DNA of 64,000 nt. Source: Pedobacter ginsengisoli. GTDB taxonomy: Bacteria; Bacteroidota; Bacteroidia; Sphingobacteriales; Sphingobacteriaceae. Location of the stretch: NCBI RefSeq assembly GCF_030244015.1, contig NZ_JASSYX010000002.1, forward strand, positions 372,001 to 436,000, written 5' to 3'. Below are positions 17,931 to 26,979 of the stretch, one piece after another (position 1 is the first letter of the stretch; each line of letters starts with the position of its first letter). A model generated the notes under the pieces. The model was not told the origin of the DNA and searched no databases. It saw nothing but the letters and a program-made list of their open reading frames with translations. Position numbers and translations under genes: made by a program.

Positions 17931-18554
17931 TCAATATGGATAGGGTTCATCCAAAAAGGCAAGCACTTTTTTGGCGAAACCTGATGAAAAAAAATTGTCA
18001 CTGTTGCAAAATAGGACGAGCCCTATCCCTTGATTTTTATAAAAGTGGCAATAGGCCCTTGCGTCACCGTTGTCTCCAGAATGGTAATACCTCACTTTAT
18101 CGCCGATCAGTTTGTAGGGAAAGCCAAGGCTGCGGAACAGGCCATCTCCCTCGGGCGGGAGCTGACCCTGCAGCTGTAAAAGCCGGCTGACCACAGGGTC
18201 TGTGCTATCCATTAGTTTCACCATAAACCTGGCATATCCCTCTGCATCTGTATGCAGGCTGCTTGCAGCATCAAATTGGCTGGGATCACCGTGCGGGCCG
18301 TTATCTGTCGGCCGGCCTTTGATGTGGCCAAAGGCCTTGTTCTTTCTCATCCCCTCAAGCCAGGTATAATTCATAGACCTGATATGTAATGGGTCCACTA
18401 CCACCTCCTGAAAATAGCCGTTGAGATGAACGTCATCTGTACTCAAGCGATAGTTAAGGACACGTTTCAAATGCTGATAGCCTTCCCCGGAATATCCGGA
18501 CTTTAGGGACAGCTGTTGCAGAAAGTTCTTATTTCGTTTCGATTTTAAGGACAT
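17931..18554 (-). pseudogene. 5'-truncated serine hydrolase of the beta-lactamase (class C-like) family
   Basis: The 207-codon frame matches only the C-terminal part of a penicillin-binding-protein-like serine hydrolase. The YSGEGYQHL segment (equivalent of the YxN motif) is at residue 20 or so instead of about 150 or more, and the KTG-equivalent box reads HSGDNGDAR near the end. The region with the SxxK nucleophile is absent, so the product cannot be catalytically complete. An in-frame TGA lies directly before the ATG. The break coincides with the promoter of the candidate small RNA at 18595. A functional short protein is unlikely but not excluded. Confidence 0.7.
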
Positions 18555-18558
18555 TCAA

Positions 18559-18591
18559 TTTGGTAGTTCCGATAATAATTACCTATCTTTG
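18559..18591 (+). promoter_or_regulatory. Consensus Bacteroidetes promoter before the candidate small RNA
   Basis: TTTG at 18559-18562, a 21-bp spacer and TATCTTTG at 18584-18591. The predicted start of transcription is about 5-8 nt further, at the beginning of the conserved block GAGAGCGTTAATTTA. Confidence 0.65.
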
Positions 18592-18594
18592 TCG

Positions 18595-18650
18595 TGAGAG
18601 CGTTAATTTAAAGCCGGGCTATTGTCTCCTGACGATGCCCGGTTTTTCTT
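18595..18650 (+). ncRNA. Candidate small RNA, copy 1 (15-nt constant block plus terminator)
   Basis: The block GAGAGCGTTAATTTA (18596-18610) is followed at once by a 12-bp hairpin with a one-base bulge (18614-18619 and 18621-18626 pairing with 18631-18642, loop TCCT) and a T tract. A good promoter ends 4 nt upstream. The predicted transcript is only about 50 nt and has no start codon. The same 15-nt block with an unrelated terminator hairpin recurs at 33884. The rest of 18651-18865 shows no gene or other structure. Family and function are unknown to me. Confidence 0.5.
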
Positions 18651-18865
18651 TATTAATATTTTTCCATCTCAAATCCGCCATACAAAGCCATTTCAATAGT
18701 ATGACGGACAATCAAGTTTGAAATTGGTATCCTTCTGAGTGGTTTAGATAGTATGGTATAGTTCTGTCTGAGGAATAAATCTGAAACTGAAGGGAGCTTA
18801 AGTTTTTTAAATCAATTGGTAAATGCGATTGTTAGATAAATATGGTCTAACTAAAATATACTATT

Positions 18866-19195
18866 ATGGGATATCATGAATGGAAATCATGCATAGATTC
18901 TTGTCTGGCATGCGCAGCAGTCTGCAACTACTGTGCAAGTTCCTGCACCAAAGAAGAAGATATTCAAATGATGGCACATTGTATCGATCTGGACATGCAA
19001 TGTGCCTCCGTTTGTTATACAGCTGCACAGCTCATGAGTATGGGAAGCCCGCATGCAAAAGTGCTATGCGGAATTTGCGCGGAAATCTGCGATGCCTGCG
19101 GAACAGAGTGTGGCAAGCACAATACTTCACATTGTGAAGAATGTGCTGAGGCCTGTTTGCATTGTGCACAAGAGTGCCGGAAAATGGCTGCTTAA
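18866..19195 (+). CDS. Cys-rich four-helix-bundle copper-binding protein (Csp-like, DUF326)
   Basis: A 109-residue protein with 19 Cys by my count, mostly spaced CxxxC or CxxC along predicted helices (SCLACAAVCNYC, HCIDLDMQCASVC, CGICAEICDACGTEC, HCEECAEACLHCAQEC). This is the pattern of copper storage proteins, whose four-helix bundle is lined with Cys thiolates that bind many Cu(I) ions. There is no signal peptide, so it should be the cytosolic type. It stands alone between two long gaps; a type 1 copper protein gene lies 4 kb downstream. Confidence 0.88.
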   Translation: MGYHEWKSCIDSCLACAAVCNYCASSCTKEEDIQMMAHCIDLDMQCASVCYTAAQLMSMGSPHAKVLCGICAEICDACGTECGKHNTSHCEECAEACLHCAQECRKMAA

Positions 19196-19318
19196 TGTAT
19201 TGAGCTGTAAGTTGTATTATATCTAAAGTTGCAAGAATAAAAAATTAGTCCTGCCCGGGCCTTTCAATACCTGAGATTTAGCTGGATGTATGAAATTATA
19301 GTATTAAAAGCGAACCAG

Positions 19319-21721
19319 CTAAAACTCCAGCCTGTAGTTGAGCGTTGGGATGATGCCGCTCCATTTGGAGGGCTCAATGATACTTTTGCTCGAATTGTAA
19401 TGCATGCCCATTGTATTCTCCTTGTTTAGCAGATTCTGAATATCCATAAGGATCATATGACTCACTTTTTTACTGTTGATGCGGTAACTTGCTGAAAAGT
19501 CTACACGCATATAGGGTTCGGCCGTCAGGGTATTGATCTTGTTCTGGTCAATGACCTCTTCATCAAGCCGTATCGATTCTTCCACCAGAACCGGTGTATA
19601 ACGCCTTCCACCTGCATAAATAAGCTTTCCGTTTAACCCAAATAAATTGTTCCTCCGGGTTTTCCATTCTTTACCCAACAATAAGTTGCCAACATAGCGG
19701 GTGTTGAAGGCAGTATTAAACTCCTGCTTACTTAGCGCTTCAAATTTTGAGTCAAAAAGAGAAGAAGTGACCATAAAATAATATCCCCTGCTTAGTGATT
19801 TTTCAAGTGAAAGCTCTACACCGTAATTCTTTCCTGTGCCTTTGTTGACCAGTGAACGGTAAGCAGAAGAAGATATGGCAGAGTTGTCCGACTCATTGAG
19901 CAAAGAAAAATTCACCGCAGGGTCGGCAGACACCGGAACATTGTACAAATGCTGATAGTAAACTTCTGTTTTAAATTTCAGGCTGCCGCCGAATAATTTT
20001 TCATAACCAAGTACGGCCTGGGCAGATTTAGTTGGTTCCAGTTTATTGGCTGATGTTTCATTTACTTTTTCTGACGACACCGCACTTTTGGCAAAATAAT
20101 AAGAAAGCGGTTCCAGCCGACTGTATAAGCCCGCGCCGAATGACAGTTGCTGATCGGCAGGCAGCTTTATGTTCAATCCCACACGCGGTTCAATGGTCCA
20201 GCTTTTACTCATGTTAAAGTAATTTGTATGCAAACCGGTATTTAGCGTTAACCTGCTGCCCAGTTCTGCTTTATGCTGGACAAAAGCGTCATAACTGCTC
20301 GTATTTCCCTTTTGGTTGATGAGCTCTTTCAGCGCTTTTAGTTCCGTATTGTATTCCTGCCCGTAAAGGTTGTAACTTAAAAAACTGGCGTTAACACCCG
20401 TACAGATCACGTTGCTGCTGTTGATGTTATAATTGACTGTGCCAGCATAACGAACAGCCGTATTGGTATACAGATTTCTGTCAGAAAGGCTGCTGCGGTA
20501 GTCACGGTCGAGGGTGTCAATACGGTTGGAGCTTCGGTTTCCTGAAATGGAAATCACATTGTTAAAATAAAGCTTGCTGCTGGCAATATAGAGGTGTTTT
20601 AACCCGGTACTACCAGCGTTGTAGCCAAATCTGATGTCTTGACCGTCCATTCTTTCTTCCCATTTGCTATAGTCACGCTCTGCATCTTTACTGAGTTTGC
20701 TCAATCCCCCGATTCCGAAAAGTGAAAAAGTTCCTGCTTTTTTTGTCGGAAATACAAAATTAAAGGACAAATCCTGATATTTTGGTACTCCTTCATCTGA
20801 GACTTTAACACCTACCTTTTCCAGCAGGCTTAGCGAAGAATAACGATAGCTGATCAGGTAAGAAGAACTGCCGCCTTTTTTAAACGGTCCTTCCAGTGTA
20901 GCTCCGGCACCCAGGATGCCAATATTAAAAGCGTACTCGCGCTTGTCGGTATTTCCTTTCCTGAATTTCAAGTCGAAAACACCAGACAAGGCATTGCTGT
21001 ATTCTGCGGCTAAGCCTCCGGTGTAGAAATCAGAAGTACTTAAGACTGTGGTATTGATCATGCTCACGGCACCACCCGAAGCTCCTTCGCTGCCAAAATG
21101 GTTGGGGTTTATAATTTCTATTCCTTCCAGCCGCCACTGCAGGCTCTTTGGTGAGTTGCCTCTCACAATGATTTCATTGTCATCGCCACCGGCAACCACA
21201 CCTGCAAAACTCTGAGCCATGCGTGCAGGATCAAAGAAAGCACCTGCATACCGGTTCGTTTCCTCAGGTGAAAACGATCGCCCGCTGGTTAAAGCCATTT
21301 GGTTAATGGGCTTTTTGCCTGCACCAGCATTGATCACCACCTCATTGAGTTTATTGTTTTGGGCATCCAGTTCCAGATTGAGTACCAGTTCTTTACCGCT
21401 GGTGATCAATAATTCAGCAAGCGTTACCTGCTGATAACCCACCAGGCTTGCCTGGAGTATCTGACGGCCCAAAGGTACATTGACCAGGCGGAACGTCCCG
21501 GTGATGTCGGTACTTACGGGTTTTACGCCGGGACTTGAATTGAGCACGACTGTTACACCCTGAAGCGGAAGTTTCGTGGACCTGTCGGTCACCGTTCCTT
21601 TAATGGTTTGCTTCAAGACATGTTTGTTAGATATTGTAATGGAATCTTTGTTTTGGGCAATAAGATGAAGACCTTGTAAAAGAAGTGCCAAAAGGAAAAC
21701 CGGGAGAAGTTTCATAGTCAT
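19319..21721 (-). CDS. TonB-dependent outer-membrane receptor with carboxypeptidase-like N-terminal domain
   Basis: The 800-aa product has a signal peptide ending near IAQNK, a carboxypeptidase-regulatory-like beta-sandwich domain (about residues 38-115, IKGTVTDRSTKLPLQGVTVV), a plug domain (about 125-235, with EIIVRGNSPKSLQWRLEG), and a long beta-barrel ending in Phe (NYRLEF). It is not of SusC type: it is shorter, and no SusD partner is present. The substrate is unknown. A small lipoprotein gene lies upstream in the same direction, 76 nt away. Confidence 0.88.
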   Translation of the reverse strand: MTMKLLPVFLLALLLQGLHLIAQNKDSITISNKHVLKQTIKGTVTDRSTKLPLQGVTVVLNSSPGVKPVSTDITGTFRLVNVPLGRQILQASLVGYQQVTLAELLITSGKELVLNLELDAQNNKLNEVVINAGAGKKPINQMALTSGRSFSPEETNRYAGAFFDPARMAQSFAGVVAGGDDNEIIVRGNSPKSLQWRLEGIEIINPNHFGSEGASGGAVSMINTTVLSTSDFYTGGLAAEYSNALSGVFDLKFRKGNTDKREYAFNIGILGAGATLEGPFKKGGSSSYLISYRYSSLSLLEKVGVKVSDEGVPKYQDLSFNFVFPTKKAGTFSLFGIGGLSKLSKDAERDYSKWEERMDGQDIRFGYNAGSTGLKHLYIASSKLYFNNVISISGNRSSNRIDTLDRDYRSSLSDRNLYTNTAVRYAGTVNYNINSSNVICTGVNASFLSYNLYGQEYNTELKALKELINQKGNTSSYDAFVQHKAELGSRLTLNTGLHTNYFNMSKSWTIEPRVGLNIKLPADQQLSFGAGLYSRLEPLSYYFAKSAVSSEKVNETSANKLEPTKSAQAVLGYEKLFGGSLKFKTEVYYQHLYNVPVSADPAVNFSLLNESDNSAISSSAYRSLVNKGTGKNYGVELSLEKSLSRGYYFMVTSSLFDSKFEALSKQEFNTAFNTRYVGNLLLGKEWKTRRNNLFGLNGKLIYAGGRRYTPVLVEESIRLDEEVIDQNKINTLTAEPYMRVDFSASYRINSKKVSHMILMDIQNLLNKENTMGMHYNSSKSIIEPSKWSGIIPTLNYRLEF

Positions 21722-21797
21722 TTATGGATTTGTTTCTCCTATGACAACCGGTTTGGTGTTTACCCCCACGCAGGGGATAAAATAATTATTTACTCTG

Positions 21798-22217
21798 TTA
21801 TTTTAACCTAACATAACCCGACGTAAATCCATCGTAAACATTATCTGCTATAGTCAGCGAATCATTTCTTAAGGTGATGATGCTGCCCCTGTTATGCGGA
21901 TCGGCTGCCGCGTTAAATTGTACGGCATTTTCCTCTTTGCCGGAATAAATGCTTTTGAGTCTGGTGAGCGTATAAGTACCCTGCACTTTGACCTCATTGT
22001 TTTCCGATCTTAAAAAAGTGTTGTCTCTTTTAAATTCAAGAACAATAGCCACTGCAGGATCTGCCTTTTGAGATTTGCCGGCATAACCGCCGCTTTTTCC
22101 GGTGTATTTCCATTTTCCAAGCAGTTGTTTTTTGACATCAGGAGTTTCCTGTTCTTTTTTGCAGGTAGAGGAGCTGAGCAGCATAAATGCCAAAATTGTA
22201 TAGATCGTAACTTTCAT
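21798..22217 (-). CDS. Small putative lipoprotein, lipocalin-like
   Basis: The N-terminus MKVTIYTILAFMLLSSSTCKKE is a lipoprotein signal with Cys19 as the probable lipidation site, followed by charged residues. The 120-residue mature part starts LLGKWKYTGKSGG and contains FKRDNTFLRSENNEVKVQGTYTL, the pattern of small lipocalin-like beta barrels common in Bacteroidetes. The role is unknown. It lies 76 nt upstream of the TonB receptor gene on the same strand and may share its transcript. Confidence 0.7.
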   Translation of the reverse strand: MKVTIYTILAFMLLSSSTCKKEQETPDVKKQLLGKWKYTGKSGGYAGKSQKADPAVAIVLEFKRDNTFLRSENNEVKVQGTYTLTRLKSIYSGKEENAVQFNAAADPHNRGSIITLRNDSLTIADNVYDGFTSGYVRLK

Positions 22218-22464
22218 ATTTTATATAACGTTAAAATCATTTAACGCGCTACAAAAATTAATGCTATATTTTTCTATAAATTTATTCGTATAATCTCCGA
22301 AACCCTAAAAAGACTTGAATTTCTATGCAATAACATCCCGCCTCTTTCAGTCGGAATTGGCGGACAAATGCTTTCATTAAAACAGATGGTTGATTATTAA
22401 AGATCTTTTATATATTTACTGTGCAATCGATTGTATTGTGGCCGTATAACCAAAATCTTAAATT

Positions 22465-23202
22465 ATGAACATGTGTAAACGAATAATGTGTAGCCTGGCG
22501 TTTTTTTTCTCCTGCGCAAGCTATACTCTGGCCCAAACCGCCAGTCCATATATCCTCACCGTTGGAAGTAAGCCTTATTTATTGCGCAGCTACCTGATGT
22601 TTGAAGGCAAAAAACGGACACATGTAATCTCTGTCGGTACTCCGGAAAAAGTAAGTTATTCTTACGACCTTAAGCAGGGTGCTTTATTGCAGGTTTGGCG
22701 CGGACAGTTTATCGATGTGACAGAAATGTGGAAGGACAGGGGAGAACCTCAGCTGGCCAAGCCATTAGGTAATGTATTGCCGCTTTCTGCTGCTCCGGCT
22801 ATTGCAACTCTGGCCGATAAAGATGCTGCATGGCCAGATTCTATAGCATTTGATGACTTTCAGAACAAGGCTTATGTATTGGACAAGAACAGAATGCCCA
22901 CTTTTTTATATTCTTCAAATGGTGCTGATGTCAGTGACAAAATCGCGGTGCGAAGTGATGGAGCGTCCATTGACCGGACCATAAGTGTAAGCAACAGCAA
23001 GGGACTCCTGTATTGCAGGCTCGCAGCGGCTCCGGTTATAAAAGCGGCAGAAGACAATATTTATAGTGTTGGAAATAAAGCTTACTCGGTGAAAGTGCCT
23101 GCTGATGCTAAGGCTTTCATCAGGACAACAAAAAATGGTCAGGAGCTGCTTGCTCCATTGGCCAAAGGCACTGCTTCATTAACTTATTCGCTAATCTGGT
23201 AA
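22465..23202 (+). CDS. Secreted protein of unknown function, partner of the next gene
   Basis: A 245-residue protein with a signal peptide (cleavage near TLAQT). I do not recognise a named domain with certainty; the stretch FEGKKRTHVISVGTPEKVSY and the following LLQVWRGQFIDVTEMWKDRG resemble a domain found attached to dehydrogenase or cytochrome c modules in large secreted proteins of Planctomycetes and Bacteroidetes. No heme or metal motif is visible. The next gene begins 5 nt later, so the two are surely co-transcribed and may act together in the periplasm. The 247-bp gap before it shows no clear promoter, only a near-match TATATTTA at 22411-22418. Confidence 0.6.
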   Translation: MNMCKRIMCSLAFFFSCASYTLAQTASPYILTVGSKPYLLRSYLMFEGKKRTHVISVGTPEKVSYSYDLKQGALLQVWRGQFIDVTEMWKDRGEPQLAKPLGNVLPLSAAPAIATLADKDAAWPDSIAFDDFQNKAYVLDKNRMPTFLYSSNGADVSDKIAVRSDGASIDRTISVSNSKGLLYCRLAAAPVIKAAEDNIYSVGNKAYSVKVPADAKAFIRTTKNGQELLAPLAKGTASLTYSLIW

Positions 23203-23207
23203 TCAAA

Positions 23208-25232
23208 ATGAAACACTCGAAATACTTACTGTCTTTTTTATTGACGGGCGCTTGCATGATGACAGCAGTTGCGCAAACAGAAAATCAAATATTTCCAATT
23301 GTTACGGTTCCTATTCCTAAAGAAATAGCCCTTGAAGTGGGTGGAATGACTTTTTTACCTAATGATGAACTGGCTGTGGCTACCCGCCGCGGCGAAGTAT
23401 GGATCATTACCAATCCATATATGAAAGGCGGACAGCAACCCAAATACCGCTTATTTGCCCATGGTATGCATGAAGTGCTTGGCCTGAATTACATTAAAGG
23501 AGATCTGTACCTGACCCAGCGCGCCGAGCTTACACGTCTCCGCGATCTGGACGGCGATGGCGAGGCTGACGAATACCGTACAATGTACTCCTGGCCACTA
23601 TCGGGCAATTACCATGAATATGCCTATGGGCCTATGCTGGACAAGGACGGCAATATGGTAGTTACGCTAAACTTAGGCTGGATCGGTTTTGGAGAGAGTT
23701 TGTCTAAATGGCATGGCTGGATGCTGAAATTTACTCCTGATTTTACAATGAAACCTTTTGCTACAGGTTTCCGTTCGCCCGCGGCTTTCGAAATGAACGG
23801 CAATGGTGATATATTTTATGCAGAGAACCAGGGCGACTGGGTTGGCTCTGGTAATATTACTCATGTGGCAGAGGGCGATTTTGTGGGAAATCCGGCAGGT
23901 TTGATCTGGGCTGATCAGCCCGGCTCTCCGGTCAAGCTTCGTAAAAAAGATATTCCGGATACAGGTGAACCGAAATACGAGGTGGCCAAAAGGGTGCCAG
24001 GACTAAAGGCTCCCTCGGTTTGGATCCCGCATTCTATTATGGGCAATTCGACTTCCGGTATCCTGAATTATTCAGATCATGGAAATATGGGGCCTTTTAA
24101 AGGACAACTTTTTGTTGGTGATCAATCTCAGAGCAAGATCAGCCGGGTATTCCTGGAAAAGATCAAAGATGTATATCAGGGAGCGGTGTTTCCATTCCGG
24201 GAAGGTTTTTCATCGGGCATATTGAGGATGAACTGGGGCTCTGATGGCAGTATGCTGGTCGGCATGACTTCCAGAGGATGGTCATCGACGGGAAAAGAAG
24301 AGTATGGCCTGCAGCGTTTGACCTGGTCTGGTGTTGTGCCTTTTGAGGTGCAGACTGTAAAGGCGCAGCCTGATGGTTTTGAACTGGAATTTACCATGCC
24401 GGTAGATGAAAAGACTGCCCGTAATGCCGGATCTTACCAGCTCTCAACCTTTACCTACAAATACTATCACATTTATGGAAGCCCGGCAATAAACCAGTCT
24501 GCACGTAACATCAAGGCAATCGTAGTTTCTCCCGATCATAAACGTGTGCGTTTGGTGCTGGATAGTTTAAAAGAAGGGTATATTCATGAGATCAGAACAG
24601 CAGGACTGAGGTCGGAAAGCGGCAATATTCCTTTGCTTCACAATTATGCGTATTATACCTTAAACAGGATTCCAGATGGGGAAAATCTTGAGGTTACGGC
24701 TGAAAATAAACCAACTGGCGAAATGGTGGCCGGTAAAAAAGCCGGAGCAGCGAATCATGACCATATGGGCAACATGTCTGCGGCTGCCACAGGCAAAGTA
24801 ACCGGCAGTACAGCCGCTGAAAAACACGTAATTAAGCAGCCGGCAAGCTGGAAAAATGGCCCTGATAAGACCATTTTACTTGGAACTAAACCAGGCTTAA
24901 AGTTTGATATCACCAATCTGACGTTAAAAGCCGGCACCAAAGTGAAACTGACTTTTGCCAATACAGATGATATGCTGCACAATTTTGTGCTGACTGCTCC
25001 TGGATCGGGCAATCTGGTAGGGGAAATGGCAACGAAGATGGGACTGGATGGTGAAAAGTATAATTTTGTCCCCAATAGTGTTAAAGTTTTAGCACATACT
25101 ACTTTATTGCAGCCTGGAAAATCAGATACCATTTATTTTACCGTACCCAAAACACCAGGTATATATCCTTTTATCTGTACTTATCCCGGCCATTATATGG
25201 TCATGAAAGGACAGATCAAGGTACTGAAATAA
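23208..25232 (+). CDS. Secreted sugar-dehydrogenase-like beta-propeller fused to a type 1 copper (azurin/auracyanin-like) domain
   Basis: The 674-aa product has a signal peptide, an N-terminal beta-propeller (about residues 30-390) that resembles PQQ-dependent sugar or sorbosone dehydrogenases (LEVGGMTFLPNDELAVATRR, RDLDGDGEADEYRT, TGFRSPAAFEMNGNGD), a middle beta domain, and a C-terminal cupredoxin (about 550-674). The cupredoxin has the ligand set of a blue copper site: His in DDMLHNFVL and Cys, His and Met in FICTYPGHYMVM. This suggests that electrons from oxidation of a substrate pass to copper in the same chain. The substrate is unknown and PQQ binding is not proven. Confidence 0.8.
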   Translation: MKHSKYLLSFLLTGACMMTAVAQTENQIFPIVTVPIPKEIALEVGGMTFLPNDELAVATRRGEVWIITNPYMKGGQQPKYRLFAHGMHEVLGLNYIKGDLYLTQRAELTRLRDLDGDGEADEYRTMYSWPLSGNYHEYAYGPMLDKDGNMVVTLNLGWIGFGESLSKWHGWMLKFTPDFTMKPFATGFRSPAAFEMNGNGDIFYAENQGDWVGSGNITHVAEGDFVGNPAGLIWADQPGSPVKLRKKDIPDTGEPKYEVAKRVPGLKAPSVWIPHSIMGNSTSGILNYSDHGNMGPFKGQLFVGDQSQSKISRVFLEKIKDVYQGAVFPFREGFSSGILRMNWGSDGSMLVGMTSRGWSSTGKEEYGLQRLTWSGVVPFEVQTVKAQPDGFELEFTMPVDEKTARNAGSYQLSTFTYKYYHIYGSPAINQSARNIKAIVVSPDHKRVRLVLDSLKEGYIHEIRTAGLRSESGNIPLLHNYAYYTLNRIPDGENLEVTAENKPTGEMVAGKKAGAANHDHMGNMSAAATGKVTGSTAAEKHVIKQPASWKNGPDKTILLGTKPGLKFDITNLTLKAGTKVKLTFANTDDMLHNFVLTAPGSGNLVGEMATKMGLDGEKYNFVPNSVKVLAHTTLLQPGKSDTIYFTVPKTPGIYPFICTYPGHYMVMKGQIKVLK

Positions 25233-25373
25233 AACACATTGTTTTTCGGTTTGTTATTGATCCGTCAGGTGCGTTGTAATTGCCGGCTGAACTGGATGGA
25301 GTCGTAAGGAATCGGACTATTTGTTTTTCTGCCGGACATTATGCATTTTGTATTGCTATTCATAAAGTTTGCC

Positions 25374-25805
25374 ATGAAACACTTGTCTCTTCTAATGCTT
25401 TTTGTTGCGTCTTCTTTCTCAGCTTATACCCAGGATAAGGATGCTATTCTTGGCAAATGGATCAATTCAACCGGTGAAGCCCATGTCATGATATACAAAA
25501 GGTCTGATAAATATTTTGGTAAGATCGAGTGGATCAAGGACCAGAAGGGAACAGAGGGCACGACGAAAACTGACTTAAAAAACCCGGATCCCGCTTTAAG
25601 AAAACAGCCTATTCTAGGTATGGAGATATTAAAGAACTTTGTTTATGAGAATGGAAAATGGACCAACGGAACCATATATGACCCTAAATCGGGTAAAACT
25701 TATAGCTGTAACATGAGCATTAAAGATAATGGAAACTTGAGCATGAGGGGCTATATCGGTATATCTTTAATCGGCAGGTCTGAGATCTGGAAAAGAGTTA
25801 AATAG
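25374..25805 (+). CDS. DUF2147 domain-containing secreted protein
   Basis: A 143-residue protein with a signal peptide (MKHLSLLMLFVASSFSA) and a small beta-rich domain of the DUF2147 family: ILGKWINSTGEAHVMIYK, then DPKSGKTYSCNMSI, LSMRGYIGISLIGRSEIWKR. The function is unknown. A longer start 33 nt upstream is possible, but the ATG at 25374 gives a standard signal peptide. The next gene begins 1 nt after its stop. Confidence 0.85.
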   Translation: MKHLSLLMLFVASSFSAYTQDKDAILGKWINSTGEAHVMIYKRSDKYFGKIEWIKDQKGTEGTTKTDLKNPDPALRKQPILGMEILKNFVYENGKWTNGTIYDPKSGKTYSCNMSIKDNGNLSMRGYIGISLIGRSEIWKRVK

Positions 25806-25806
25806 T

Positions 25807-26826
25807 ATGAAAACACTTTTAATTTCAGCCCTGTTTTTTCCTGTGCTGTGTCTGGCACAGAGTTATAACCTAAAACCTGTTACTACTGGCGAAAATACAA
25901 GCATCAGGGGCATGTCAGTCGTCTCCGATAAGGTAGCATGGGTAAGCGGGAGCAACGGCAGTATTGGCAAGACACTGGACGGGGGGATGACCTGGATCTG
26001 GACAAAACCTGCAGGTTACGAAAAGCTTGACTTCAGGGATATTGAAGCATTTGACGAAAACAAGGCCGTAATCGTAAATGCGGGCTCACCGGCTTTTATA
26101 TTGCTGACCAGTGATGGCGGCAAGAACTGGCGGGAATGCTATAAAAATCTGGACTCGGCTATATTTTTAGATGGTATGGGATTCTGGGATGCTCAGAACG
26201 GGATGATTTTTGGAGATCCCATTCGCAATAAAATGCAACTCCTGAAAACCAGGGATGGCGGGATGAACTGGCAGGATGTATCCGGAAATCTGAAAACGGA
26301 AATGAAAGTAGGGGAAGCCGGATTTGCGGCCAGCGGTACTACTATAACGACATACGGAAAGGGGAATGTCTGGATTGCTACCGGCGGGTCCGTCTCTAAT
26401 ATTTATTTTTCTGATAACTTCGGGTACAGCTGGAAGGTATATAAATGCCCTATTATACAAGGTGAAAGCAGCACAGGCCCGTTTTCCATGGCTTTCTTTG
26501 ACGCAAAAAATGGCGTAGTAGTAGGTGGTAATTACCTGAAAGATACTGAGAATACGAACAATGTTCTGCTCACGGGCGATGGCGGAAAAAGCTGGAAGAA
26601 GCCAGCCAGGCCCGTTACCGGTTATCGATCGGGTGTTACATATATTAATAAAAAGGTTTTGCTGGCCACAGGCTCATCAGGAACGGATGTATCTAATGAC
26701 GGCGGCATGACCTGGCACAATATATCTGGTTTAAGTTTCAATGTGATCCAGAAGAGTAAAACCGGAGGCCTAATACTCCTTGCAGGAAACAAAGGGGAGA
26801 TCTACCAACTCATTATTGGGCGGTAA
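25807..26826 (+). CDS. Secreted YCF48/BNR-type beta-propeller protein
   Basis: A 339-residue protein with a signal peptide (cleavage near LAQSY). Several repeats of the type SDGGKNW, RDGGMNWQ, GDGGKSWKK and NDGGMTWHN mark BNR/Asp-box blades of a YCF48- or sialidase-like propeller. Plant HCF136 of this fold helps assemble photosystem II, but bacterial members have other, unknown roles. Many are loosely annotated as oxidoreductases, for which no active-site evidence is visible here. It starts 1 nt after the DUF2147 gene, so the two form an operon. Confidence 0.78.
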   Translation: MKTLLISALFFPVLCLAQSYNLKPVTTGENTSIRGMSVVSDKVAWVSGSNGSIGKTLDGGMTWIWTKPAGYEKLDFRDIEAFDENKAVIVNAGSPAFILLTSDGGKNWRECYKNLDSAIFLDGMGFWDAQNGMIFGDPIRNKMQLLKTRDGGMNWQDVSGNLKTEMKVGEAGFAASGTTITTYGKGNVWIATGGSVSNIYFSDNFGYSWKVYKCPIIQGESSTGPFSMAFFDAKNGVVVGGNYLKDTENTNNVLLTGDGGKSWKKPARPVTGYRSGVTYINKKVLLATGSSGTDVSNDGGMTWHNISGLSFNVIQKSKTGGLILLAGNKGEIYQLIIGR

Positions 26827-26897
26827 AGCACATTTACCGGCTAAAAAAATATCGGGTTTCTTGAGGAATATCCTATATTTTAAAAAAATAATGACGA

Positions 26898-26915
26898 TTT
26901 AATCATTTGATTAAA
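26898..26915. promoter_or_regulatory. Operator-like palindrome upstream of the TetR gene
   Basis: TTTAATCATTTGATTAAA is a perfect 8-2-8 palindrome 64 nt before the TetR ATG. A near copy lies in front of the transport operon at 27615. The TTTG inside it lies where a -33 box would be if TATAATTA at 26930 is a weak -7 box. Confidence 0.65.
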
Positions 26916-26979
26916 ATAGTTGTTTGAAATATAATTATTGTTTTCTAATTTTACTGAACCTAAATAACAGTTGATCACA

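Noticed and set aside
17699..18865. Genomic island inserted at tRNA-Leu
   Set aside because: No integrase gene and no direct repeat of the tRNA 3' end were found within the window.
18880..19137. An 85-codon frame overlapping the Cys-rich copper protein gene in another frame
   Set aside because: The Cys-rich frame has a clear family match; the overlapping one is an out-of-frame shadow.
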